Positions 25,643 to 32,307 of a stretch of 64,000 nt of DNA are shown here, one piece after another. Within the stretch, counting starts at the first letter, position 1, and every line of letters begins with the position of its first letter. The position numbers and the translations under genes are program-made. Under the pieces are notes generated by a model. It saw only the letters and a program-made list of their open reading frames with translations, had not been told where the DNA came from and searched no databases. This stretch comes from CAZFLM01 sp964519955 (GTDB lineage Bacteria > Armatimonadota > Chthonomonadetes > Chthonomonadales > CAJBBX01), in contig CAZFLM010000025.1 in the NCBI GenBank assembly GCA_964519955.1, positions 1 to 64,000 of the forward strand, read 5' to 3'.

Positions 25643-26532
25643 ACAGGCGCCGCCGACTCCCTCTCCCCTTGCGGGAGAGGGCTGGGGAGAGGGGGCCGCG
25701 CGCAGGTGGGTCGCGCATCGGCCGGTGGAACCAGGCGGGCATCGCGGCGGCGCTGCTGGCGCTCCTCGCCCTGTCGCTGCTGCCCCTCGCGATGATGGTG
25801 CTCCTGTCGCTCAAGAGCAACGCGGGGGTATTCACCAACTTCTGGGGGCTGCCGAGCCCCGCCAAGTGGAGCTACTACGGCGACGCCGGGCGCGTTCTGT
25901 GGCCCTACCTGCTGAACACGTTCATCGTCATCGGGCTCGTGGTGCCGCTCGTGGTCCTGCTCTCGTCTACGGCCGGCTTTGCGCTCGCCCGTCTGACGTT
26001 CCGCGGGCGCGAGGCGGTCTTCGCGCTGGTGCTGGGCCTGCTGATGATCCCGGGCGTGCTGACGCTGATCCCCACCTACTCGCTCGTGCAGTGGCTGGGA
26101 ATCATCAACACGAGGTGGGCGCTCGTGCTGCCGTACCTGGCGGGCGGGCAGGTGCTGGGGATCGTGCTCTGCCGGACGTACTTCGCCGGCCTGCCGGACG
26201 AGCTGTTCGAGGCGATGCACCTCGACGGCGCCAGCGACGCGCAGACCTACCGCCATCTGGCGCTGCCGCTCTCCATGCCGACCCTCGCGACCGTGGCGAT
26301 CATGACGAGCCTGGGCATCTACAACGACTACATCTGGCCCCTCGTCGCCATCAGCGACAGCGGGCTGCAGACGTTCACCGTGGGCGTGACGCGGTTCGCG
26401 GGCGAGTTCAACATGGAGTACGGCCCGATGCTGGCCGGCTACGTCCTGGGCAGCATCCCGCTTATCATCCTCTTCGCCGCCGGCATGCGCGCGTTCATCC
26501 AGGGCATCACGTCCGGCGCGCTGCGGGCGTAG
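25639..26532 (+). CDS. Sugar ABC transporter permease (MalG/UgpE type) with repeat-derived N-terminus
   Basis: A 297-residue permease with six predicted helices and the EAA loop LPDELFEAMHLDGASDAQTYRHLALPL (about 190-216). The start overlaps the previous stop (ATGA). Residues about 7-20 (LPLPLRERAGERG) are translated from a common intergenic hairpin repeat (25659-25693) sitting right behind the start codon, so the first 25 or so residues are not ancestral permease sequence. The hairpin may affect initiation. An in-frame TTG at 25669 is the only nearby alternative. The transport pathway is otherwise complete apart from the ATPase. Confidence 0.9.
   Translation: MNRRRRLPLPLRERAGERGPRAGGSRIGRWNQAGIAAALLALLALSLLPLAMMVLLSLKSNAGVFTNFWGLPSPAKWSYYGDAGRVLWPYLLNTFIVIGLVVPLVVLLSSTAGFALARLTFRGREAVFALVLGLLMIPGVLTLIPTYSLVQWLGIINTRWALVLPYLAGGQVLGIVLCRTYFAGLPDELFEAMHLDGASDAQTYRHLALPLSMPTLATVAIMTSLGIYNDYIWPLVAISDSGLQTFTVGVTRFAGEFNMEYGPMLAGYVLGSIPLIILFAAGMRAFIQGITSGALRA
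25659..25693 (+). repeat. Hairpin repeat inserted in frame in the permease gene
   Basis: CCCTCTCCC and GGGAGAGGG form a perfect 9-bp stem around CTTGC, followed by CTGGGGAGAGGG. This is the widespread 'ctctcccc-ttgc-gggagag' intergenic repeat, here lying inside coding sequence 20 nt after the start codon. Confidence 0.75.
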
Positions 26533-26590
26533 GGGCGCACGCGGTCCGTCACTGTCGCGCCTCGGACGGGTGTTCGCGGCCGGATGCGCG

Positions 26591-26720
26591 GTCGTGGGCA
26601 AGGCGGGTGGTGGGTCCGGGTGAGCCGCGCGGTGTGTTGCCACGGCAGGGCGGCCCGGTGAGTCGCCCGGTGCGCCGCCACGGCAGGGCGGTGGGTTCGA
26701 GGTACCCGGTGCGCCGCCGG
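26591..26720. repeat. Imperfect ~39-nt tandem repeats
   Basis: Units at 26631-26668, 26669-26707 and from 26708 begin GGTGYGYYGCC-(AC)GGCAGGGC and are about 38-39 nt long; a more diverged unit precedes them. The third unit runs directly into the first 62-bp palindrome. This is the start of a 500-bp gene-free stretch (26533-27035) filled by repeats. Confidence 0.5.
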
Positions 26721-26724
26721 GGCA

Positions 26725-26786
26725 GGGCACAGCATTCGCGATCCACGTTGTCACGCTAGATAGGCCTGCGCGCGAATGCTCTGCCC
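26725..26786. repeat. 62-bp palindromic element, copy A
   Basis: Left arm GGGCACAGCATTCGCG (26725-26740), 30-nt centre, right arm CGCGAATGCTCTGCCC (26771-26786). The arms are complementary at 15 of 16 positions. The outer left flank is GCGCCGCCGGGGCA, also seen next to the other copies. The centre is identical to that of copy B for about 28 nt. Confidence 0.8.
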
Positions 26787-26851
26787 CTGCTGACCTCACC
26801 CGCCCTGCGACGTGACGGGGTCGTCGCCGACCGTGTGCGTCGCCGGGGGAA

Positions 26852-26913
26852 GGGCACAGCATTCGCGATCCACGTTGTCACGCTAGATAGGCCTGCGCGC
26901 GAATGCTCTGCCC
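26852..26913. repeat. 62-bp palindromic element, copy B
   Basis: Same arms as copy A at 26852-26867 and 26898-26913 with the same 30-nt centre, 65 bp further on, in the same orientation. The left flank is GCGTCGCCGGGGGA. It ends in CTACGG. Confidence 0.8.
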
Positions 26914-26953
26914 CTACGGAACCCGCGGAACGAGCCAGCACGCGCGTCCCGTC

Positions 26954-27036
26954 CGTTCGACCTTCGACCTTCGACGCACATCCCCGCGCTCCGCACCACC
27001 CCACTTGCCACTTGCCACTTTCAACTTGCCACTGCC
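26954..27036. repeat. Short tandem heptamers (TTCGACC and CCACTTG types)
   Basis: 26954-26976 consists of TTCGACC units in tandem, and 27000-27036 of CCACTTG/CAACTTG units running up to the end of the GNAT gene. A similar TTCGACC run lies at 31645-31674, again just after a 62-bp palindrome, so palindrome and heptamers seem to travel together. Confidence 0.55.
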
Positions 27037-27932
27037 TATCGCTCCCACACCCGCCGCCAGCAGCGCAGCGTGTGGAGCTTGCGGAAGCCGAACGAGAGGT
27101 AGAACGGCTTGTCTGTGCCGACGTAGGCGACGGTGGCGCCCAGCTCGCCGCAGCGGCGGATGCCCTCCAGCACGGCGGCGCGGCCCAGGCCCCGGCGGCG
27201 GTAGTCGGGGTCGGTGGCGACGGGCTCGACATACCCGTAGCGGTGGACCGGGTCGTACCACATGCCGCAGAACGAGACGAAGTCGCAGCTGGGGGCGACC
27301 ACCACGATCGCGAGGTCCTGGCGGTAGTGGGGGCCGGACTGCATGCGCTTGCGGCCCTCGACGCCGTCGGCGGGCGGCTCGCCGGGGTGGTTGAAGCCGC
27401 GGTGGAGGCAGCGGTCCATCCTGCGCAGGTCGTTGTCGTCGGCCAGGGCCTGCAGGCGGAAGCCATCCGGCAGCGCGATGGGCGGGAAGGGCGTGGGGAT
27501 GGTGAACTGGGACATCGGGCGGTGCTCGTTCGGGGCCAGGTCATAGCCTCGCGCGGCGACGATGGCCTGGAACGCGGTGTCGAACTCGTGGACGAACGCG
27601 TGCAGATACGGCACGCCGGTGGCTGTCTCGCCGCGCAGCTCGCGCTCGGCGTGGTCCAGTATCTCGGGCTTCAGGTGCGCGTAGTCCGGGTGGACCGCGA
27701 AGAACGCCTCGCCCAGTCGCAGCTCGTACGTCGCCACGCCGACGATGCGCCCGCCCTCCTCCCAGATGCCGATGCGCTCGGCCGACGCCTCGTCGAACCA
27801 GGGGTGCGTGTAGGCGTACTCCCAGATCTGCGCGAACCAGTTGCCGTCGCGGTTCTCGGCTCGGTACAGCGTGTGGATGAACGCGTAGACGGCCTCATAG
27901 TCCGCGCCCTCGCGGAAGTGGCGCATGGTCAT
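27036..27932 (-). CDS. GNAT family N-acetyltransferase (tandem GNAT)
   Basis: A 298-residue protein with two GNAT-like halves. The C-terminal half has the acetyl-CoA loop VATDPDYRRRGLGRAAVLEGI (motif A, R-R-x-G-L-G) and the closing VAYVGTDKPFYLSFGF. The N-terminal half (FREGADYEAVYAFIHTLYRAENRDGNW) is a degenerate GNAT fold. Substrate unknown. The ATG at 27932 has GGAGG nine bases upstream (27926 is an alternative), and an upstream CAGGA-type element lies at 27960-27986. The gene ends at a repeat-rich region. Confidence 0.85.
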   Translation of the reverse strand: MTMRHFREGADYEAVYAFIHTLYRAENRDGNWFAQIWEYAYTHPWFDEASAERIGIWEEGGRIVGVATYELRLGEAFFAVHPDYAHLKPEILDHAERELRGETATGVPYLHAFVHEFDTAFQAIVAARGYDLAPNEHRPMSQFTIPTPFPPIALPDGFRLQALADDNDLRRMDRCLHRGFNHPGEPPADGVEGRKRMQSGPHYRQDLAIVVVAPSCDFVSFCGMWYDPVHRYGYVEPVATDPDYRRRGLGRAAVLEGIRRCGELGATVAYVGTDKPFYLSFGFRKLHTLRCWRRVWER

Positions 27933-27959
27933 GGTGGGTAGCCTCCAGTGTGCCACGTT

Positions 27960-27986
27960 CCATTCGCCACGATGATCGGCGATCCT
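27960..27986 (-). promoter_or_regulatory. Upstream element AAGGA-N14-GGCGAA (GNAT gene)
   Basis: Minus strand: AAGGA, 14 nt, GGCGAATGG, 27 nt before the ATG. Spacer contains CGCC. Second box perfect, first box with one mismatch. Confidence 0.5.
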
Positions 27987-27988
27987 TC

Positions 27989-28017
27989 TTGACGCGGCGC
28001 GCGGTGAAGCGTAGTAT
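27989..28017 (+). promoter_or_regulatory. Sigma70-like promoter for the small membrane ORF
   Basis: TTGACG (27989-27994), 17-nt spacer, TAGTAT (28012-28017), 31 nt before an ATG that has GGGAGG in front. It runs divergently from the GNAT gene element. Confidence 0.5.
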
Positions 28018-28048
28018 GGCGCTGGGAGCGGCACGGGAGGAGCGAGCG

Positions 28049-28123
28049 ATGCGCCGCTGGTTTGTCGGGTTGAGCCTGTTCGGACTGGGCATCGTCGGGA
28101 TCGTGGCGCAGAAGATGCACTGA
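28049..28123 (+). CDS. Tiny single-span membrane protein, or 5' part of a TGA-interrupted gene
   Basis: A 24-residue frame (MRRWFVGLSLFGLGIVGI...) with positive residues followed by one hydrophobic helix. It has its own sigma70-like promoter (27989-28017) and an RBS (GGGAGG, six bases before the ATG), which is why I list it despite its size. Reading on past its TGA in the same frame gives a second strongly hydrophobic helix (WMIAAVWVALLVGALIMM, about 28210-28263) before a stop at 28322. The original gene may therefore have encoded a two-helix protein of about 91 residues now split by TGA. Function unknown. Confidence 0.4.
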   Translation: MRRWFVGLSLFGLGIVGIVAQKMH

Positions 28124-28283
28124 TCGGCGTTCCTGGCCGGGTGGTGGACGGGCTCGGGCGCGCTGCCGGGGGCGCGTGTCGACTACCTGTGCCTGCCATC
28201 GACGTGGATGATCGCCGCAGTATGGGTGGCGCTGCTGGTGGGCGCGTTGATCATGATGCGAGGTACCGCTGGAGGGGTGACCG

Positions 28284-28496
28284 ATGGCGACGTGGAAGCC
28301 AACCGAGGTGCCGGGCGACGCTGACTGCGATGGCCGCTGGCAGGCCGTCCTGGATGCCATCGTCTGTCTCGATCGGAGCGGGCAGGGCGACAAGGCCGCG
28401 GCGGCCTACGACGTGGTGATCGAGCGCGGCGAGGCGCTCGGCCATTTCCAGCGTGAGATGTTCCAGGCGTTTCGCAGCGGGCAGGAAAAGCGCTAG
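28284..28496 (+). CDS. Small protein of unknown function
   Basis: A 70-residue acidic, soluble protein (WQAVLDAIVCLDRSGQGDKAAAAYDVVIERGEALGHF). The ATG follows GGAGGGG at seven bases, a strong ribosome site. The predicted fold is a helical pair, perhaps a TPR-like hairpin (KAAAAYDVVIERGEAL). It overlaps the possible read-through extension of the preceding tiny ORF by about 40 nt. I do not recognise a family. Confidence 0.6.
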   Translation: MATWKPTEVPGDADCDGRWQAVLDAIVCLDRSGQGDKAAAAYDVVIERGEALGHFQREMFQAFRSGQEKR

Positions 28497-28566
28497 CGCG
28501 GCCGTGGAGGTAGCCGCCCCGTCTGGGCGGAGTTGGAGCGGCGGCGGCCGTGTGCCTGGGACTTCC

Positions 28567-29502
28567 TCAATGGGTAGACGCGCCGGGCTTCAGCGCCCTG
28601 CCGTCAACCTTGACCCATGTGTTCGTCAGCGCGAAGGACATCCGCGCGGCGTTGGGTACGTGTGAGTGCACCTTCGTGCCCTGGGCGTCGGTCACGTAGT
28701 TCAGGTCGACCGGTCCCGCCAGGCGCAGGCTCATCAGCTTGCCCAGGTCGATCGCGAAGACCATCTCGCCCAACAAGTCGGCGCGGACGAAGCAGTCCTC
28801 CCAGGCGTGGAGGCGGACCACCGAATGTAGGCGTATCCGCGCGCACCGGACACCGGCGATCGTCTGAACAGCGATGAGGCGAGCCGCCGTGTTGCCGGCC
28901 GAGGCGCCGTACTCGTCCAGCACCGAGTTGATCAGCACCTTGTCGATCGGCCACGCGTCGCCGACGCGGACCTTCTGGCCGGGCAGCATCGCCGCGCCTT
29001 CGACTGGGAGCATCATTTGCGCAAGATGCCTGTCTGTACCGAGTAGGGCGCGAGGCGAACTTGTGGCGATGACGTCACCGTGGACGCGCTTCACGGCAAA
29101 CGTCGAGCCCTGGAGAGGCGTCTTGCGCGTGCGGCGCCTGGTTCCGGTGGTGACCGTCTCCGATGCCAGGCTGTAGGTCCGGGCTACTCCGGTGACGTCA
29201 GTGAGGACGTCGGCATCCTCATTGGGGTGCCTGAGAATGCGCCCAAACGTGGCCCGTAACTCGTCGATATCCAGAATGCGTTGGGTCCATCGCTGGCGCT
29301 CGGTGGTGATCTGGCGCACGGGACGCCCACGCGACCCCTTCACCGTCGTCTCGACGCGCGACTGGTATTCCGTGACGCACGTGTCGCCCTTGGACACGCG
29401 AGCGCGCAGCACGTAGTCGGCGCCGCCATCCTGGGCGACGCACGGCACCGCCGCGGCGAGTGTGGACACCAGCGCACAGGCTACGATCCATCGATTCGGC
29501 AT
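28567..29502 (-). CDS. Secreted protein of unknown function
   Basis: A 311-residue exported protein with a signal peptide (IVACALVSTLAAAVPCVAQ). The mature part is rich in beta strands (ADYVLRARVSKGDTCVTEYQSRVETTVKG; MVFAIDLGKLMSLRLAGPVDLNYVTDAQG) and resembles lipoprotein-type beta-barrel or half-barrel folds that report on bound ligands, but no family is recognised. The ATG has AGGAGG five bases upstream. It lies 25 nt after the GH9 gene on the same strand, so the two probably share a transcript. Confidence 0.75.
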   Translation of the reverse strand: MPNRWIVACALVSTLAAAVPCVAQDGGADYVLRARVSKGDTCVTEYQSRVETTVKGSRGRPVRQITTERQRWTQRILDIDELRATFGRILRHPNEDADVLTDVTGVARTYSLASETVTTGTRRRTRKTPLQGSTFAVKRVHGDVIATSSPRALLGTDRHLAQMMLPVEGAAMLPGQKVRVGDAWPIDKVLINSVLDEYGASAGNTAARLIAVQTIAGVRCARIRLHSVVRLHAWEDCFVRADLLGEMVFAIDLGKLMSLRLAGPVDLNYVTDAQGTKVHSHVPNAARMSFALTNTWVKVDGRALKPGASTH

Positions 29503-29527
29503 CCGGGCCTCCTCTGGTCGGCTTCGC

Positions 29528-31405
29528 CTACCGCCCCATCACCCCCGCGAGGAGCCGGATGTAGGCGGCCTGGTAGTAGATGGCGTTCTCCGACAGCTCC
29601 CAGCTCGACTGCGGCCAGGCCAGGTTGAAGTCGGCGTAGGCCTTGGCGCGCGGCTGCTTCTTGATCCACTCCACGTCGCCGCCCTTGTCGCCCTTCTTGC
29701 CCCCGAAGCTCTGGTTGGCGCCGCCCACCACGTAGCCGGGCGGCGGGTTCGACTCGAACGGGGTGCCGACGCCGTACCGCTCGTGGTACAGGTGCATCAT
29801 CGACAGCTCCGCGCCGCAGCCCTTCATGTTCGTCAGCAGGACGGCGCTCATCGGGTTGACGCCATGGAACGAGTGGAGCATGTCCTCGGCGCGCTGGCGG
29901 AGGCGGGCCTGCCCGGTCAAGGCGACGCCTCCGTGCTTCGCGGCGAGCAGGGCGATGAGGCCGAACCACGCGCGCACCGTGTTGCTGCCCCAGTGGTAGG
30001 CCTCCGGGTTCATCCAGGCGCGGTAGAGGTCGGCCTGGACCGGCGGGGCGAAGCGCGAGTTGCCGGCCGAGTCGCGGAGCTGCTTGCGGATGCGGGCGCA
30101 GAGGGTTGTGTCTGCGCCGGGCAGCGAGAGGTAGTCCGTGAGCGCCTCCGTCATGCCGGCGTCGTACGGGCTCCAGGTGCCTTCAGAGAGCTGGCGGGTC
30201 TTGGGCGCCAGCTTGACGACCGCCGCGTTGTACTCCCGCTTACCTGTCAGGGCGAAGAGGTGGATGGCGGCCATCGCCTCGGTGCGGTCCTGCTCGTCCG
30301 GGCCGCGGCTGGCGTTGCCGGACTTGATCTCGCCGGTATCGGACTTGTACGTCCGCGGGTGGGTGCGGTAGTACGCCCAGCCCCTCTCGGCGCGGCGGGC
30401 GAGGTCGTCGGCGAACGCCTTCCACTGCGGGAACTGGCTGTACACGCGGGCGGCGTGGGCGTAGTTCATGGCGCTGGCGATGGTCGCGCCGGTGCACTCG
30501 GGGCCGTAGTAGCGCTTGCTCTTCGCCCCGTTGTAGTCGATGGAGCCCATCTTCACGTAGACGCCGCCGTCGGCCGCCTGCATCTTGACGAGCCAATCGA
30601 GCTGGACCTTGACCTCGTCGAGCAGGTCGGGCAGGCCGTTGCCGGACTCGGGGATGCCGAAGTCGTCCGTGAAGACCGCCGGGTTCACGCGGTAGGCGTA
30701 GAGCAGGGAGCTGAGCGTGTCGGCGTTGAAGGGCGGGTACTTGTTCGTGTCGCCGGCGTCCATCCACCCGCCGCGCAGGTCCCTCTGGGTGCCTGGGTCA
30801 TCCTTCGCCCAGACGGCGCGCGCCACGCGGTCCTGGTCCATGTAGGACGGCATCAGCCAGGGCGAGTCGGCATAGGGGCGCTTCAGCTCGAACGAGAGGC
30901 GCTGGTAGTAGTAGGTGCGGACGGCGGCGCGGAGGACGTACTTGTAGGCCTCGGTGCCGACGGTGAAGCAGGGAGAGCGCAGCCTGGTCATCGGATCGTA
31001 CACGTAGTACTTGCCGGGCGCGCGAACGGTGCTGAAGTCGAACCACCACCCCTGATCGCCCGAGTCCTCGTGGGTCGCGCCTTCGCGCCACGCCACCGGC
31101 GCCCCCTTCAGCACAATGTCGCCACCCGGCACACGCCGGACCTGCAGCTCCGGGCCCGGCTGGTACTTGTCCGCGGAGTTGTAGCCGCGCACCGGGTTCG
31201 TGACTATGGCGAACTTGTCGCCCATCGGCATGTAGCCGAACTGGTCGACGACGATGCGGCCGGTGACCGCAGGCAGGCCAGGCACCGTCACGCCCTCCAG
31301 CCGCGGTACGGCGTAGTCGGGGTACGGGGCCTTCTGCGCCCCGCAGGACGATAGAGGCATCATCGCCAGGACGATGAGGAGACGGTGGAGTGTTCGCGTG
31401 CCCAT
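29528..31405 (-). CDS. GH9 glycoside hydrolase (endoglucanase-type lipoprotein)
   Basis: A 625-residue family 9 enzyme. The N-terminus is a lipoprotein signal with the acylated cysteine at C21 (MMPLSSC). An Ig-like CelD_N domain follows (about 50-150, VDQFGYMPMGDKFAIVTNP), then the (alpha/alpha)6 barrel. The nucleophile/base motif DAGD is at 216-219 (GGWMDAGDTNKY), and the acid is probably E606 in ELSENAIYYQA near the C-terminus, as usual for GH9. Expected activity is cleavage of beta-1,4-glucan or related glycans at the cell surface. An upstream CAGGA...GGCGAA element and an RBS (GGGAGGG) precede the ATG. Confidence 0.9.
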   Translation of the reverse strand: MGTRTLHRLLIVLAMMPLSSCGAQKAPYPDYAVPRLEGVTVPGLPAVTGRIVVDQFGYMPMGDKFAIVTNPVRGYNSADKYQPGPELQVRRVPGGDIVLKGAPVAWREGATHEDSGDQGWWFDFSTVRAPGKYYVYDPMTRLRSPCFTVGTEAYKYVLRAAVRTYYYQRLSFELKRPYADSPWLMPSYMDQDRVARAVWAKDDPGTQRDLRGGWMDAGDTNKYPPFNADTLSSLLYAYRVNPAVFTDDFGIPESGNGLPDLLDEVKVQLDWLVKMQAADGGVYVKMGSIDYNGAKSKRYYGPECTGATIASAMNYAHAARVYSQFPQWKAFADDLARRAERGWAYYRTHPRTYKSDTGEIKSGNASRGPDEQDRTEAMAAIHLFALTGKREYNAAVVKLAPKTRQLSEGTWSPYDAGMTEALTDYLSLPGADTTLCARIRKQLRDSAGNSRFAPPVQADLYRAWMNPEAYHWGSNTVRAWFGLIALLAAKHGGVALTGQARLRQRAEDMLHSFHGVNPMSAVLLTNMKGCGAELSMMHLYHERYGVGTPFESNPPPGYVVGGANQSFGGKKGDKGGDVEWIKKQPRAKAYADFNLAWPQSSWELSENAIYYQAAYIRLLAGVMGR

Positions 31406-31447
31406 TGGTGCCCTCCCGTGCTGATGGTGGGTGGTGCGTCACGGCAC

Positions 31448-31477
31448 CATTCGCCGGGTAGGGCGGGAGTTCCTGGG
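31448..31477 (-). promoter_or_regulatory. Upstream element CAGGA-N15-GGCGAA (GH9 gene)
   Basis: Minus strand: CAGGAAC, then a C-rich spacer, then GGCGAATGG, 42 nt before the ATG. Both boxes match the consensus exactly; the CAGGAAC form recalls the GGAAC -35 box of ECF sigma promoters. Confidence 0.55.
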
Positions 31478-31554
31478 TGGGCGCGGGGTTGGGGGCGGAC
31501 GACGGCCGCGACGGAACGACCGCACGTTGAGGTGCTCGATGCGTCGCCGGGGGA

Positions 31555-31616
31555 GGGCACAGCATTCGCGATGTACGTTGGCGGGAGAGATGGCTCCGCG
31601 CGCGAATGCTCTGCCC
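31555..31616. repeat. 62-bp palindromic element, copy C
   Basis: Arms at 31555-31570 and 31601-31616, identical to the arms of copies A and B; the 30-nt centre differs in part from theirs. Left flank GCGTCGCCGGGGG again. TTCGACC-type heptamers follow at 31645-31674. It lies between the GH9 start region and the end of the MarR gene; the gap holds no gene. Confidence 0.8.
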
Positions 31617-31678
31617 CTGCGGGCTGCCGCCGCGGAGAGCCACCCGTTCGACCTTCGATCTTCGACGTTCGACCGCCG

Positions 31679-32230
31679 TCACGTCGCCTCCGGCGGCTCC
31701 TCCTCGCTGGGGTCGGGCGCGGCGAGGCGTCGCAGCAGGCTGCGCAGGGCCTCGCGCTCCTCCGCGGAGAGCGGCTCGAGGAGGCTCGCCTCCGCGGTCT
31801 CGTGCGCGCTGCGGATCTGGTCCACTGCCTCGTCGCCAGCCGCGGTAAGGCTCACCTGGTAGGCGCGGCGGTCTCGTGGGTCGCGGACGCGCTCGACGAG
31901 GCCCTTCTCCTCCAGGTAGTCGACAAAGGCGACCATCGTCGTTCGGTCGATGTGCGTCGGCTTGCAGAGCGCGGTCTGCGACTGGGGTCCATCGGCCTTG
32001 AGGGCCGTCAGCAGCATCACGTGCGGCAGCATCAGGCCCATCGGTTCCAGGGCCTGCTCGATGCCACGAACGGCGCTGTGGCCGGCGTGCAACAGCAGAA
32101 TCAGGATGGCGTCCTCGAGTCCCGCGGGCACGCGCGGTCGGGGCGGCGGGCCCATGGGCGGTTGGGGGCCTCGGGGCGCCGCGGGCAGGCGGTACAGCGA
32201 GCGGCCTCGGTTGGTGTGGTTGCTTCTCAT
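31679..32230 (-). CDS. MarR family transcriptional regulator
   Basis: A 183-residue winged-helix regulator. A basic, proline-rich N-terminal tail (about 1-35) precedes the MarR core: QTALCKPTHIDRTTMVAFVDYLEEKGLVERVRDPRDRRAYQVSLTAAGDEAV contains the recognition helix and the D-x-R-D-R-R wing. It is encoded 77 nt downstream of the TolC gene on the same strand and opposite a MacAB-type efflux operon. The expected role is a repressor of both, relieved by a small toxic ligand. A palindrome (33936-33950) in the shared promoter region is the likely operator. Confidence 0.88.
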   Translation of the reverse strand: MRSNHTNRGRSLYRLPAAPRGPQPPMGPPPRPRVPAGLEDAILILLLHAGHSAVRGIEQALEPMGLMLPHVMLLTALKADGPQSQTALCKPTHIDRTTMVAFVDYLEEKGLVERVRDPRDRRAYQVSLTAAGDEAVDQIRSAHETAEASLLEPLSAEEREALRSLLRRLAAPDPSEEEPPEAT

Positions 32231-32307
32231 CGCATCTTCCTGATCTGCCGGAGTACGGCGCCCGGCGTTGAGACGCACGCCGGGCGGGTCGGCTCTGTCA
32301 TCGTTCC

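Noticed and set aside
26690..26710. A GGTTCGA motif resembling a tRNA T-arm (GGGTTCGAGG...CCC)
   Set aside because: The stem is only three pairs, the loop is too long and no acceptor or anticodon arms are present. No tRNA or rRNA gene was found anywhere in the window.
26591..26913. Repeats considered as a CRISPR array
   Set aside because: Units are imperfect, spacers are absent or of unequal origin, each complete element is a palindrome of its own, and no cas gene is nearby.
28121..28123. TGA as a selenocysteine codon
   Set aside because: No redox motif surrounds it, no SECIS-like hairpin is obvious just downstream, and no selenocysteine machinery is in the window. Kept only as an open question in the findings.
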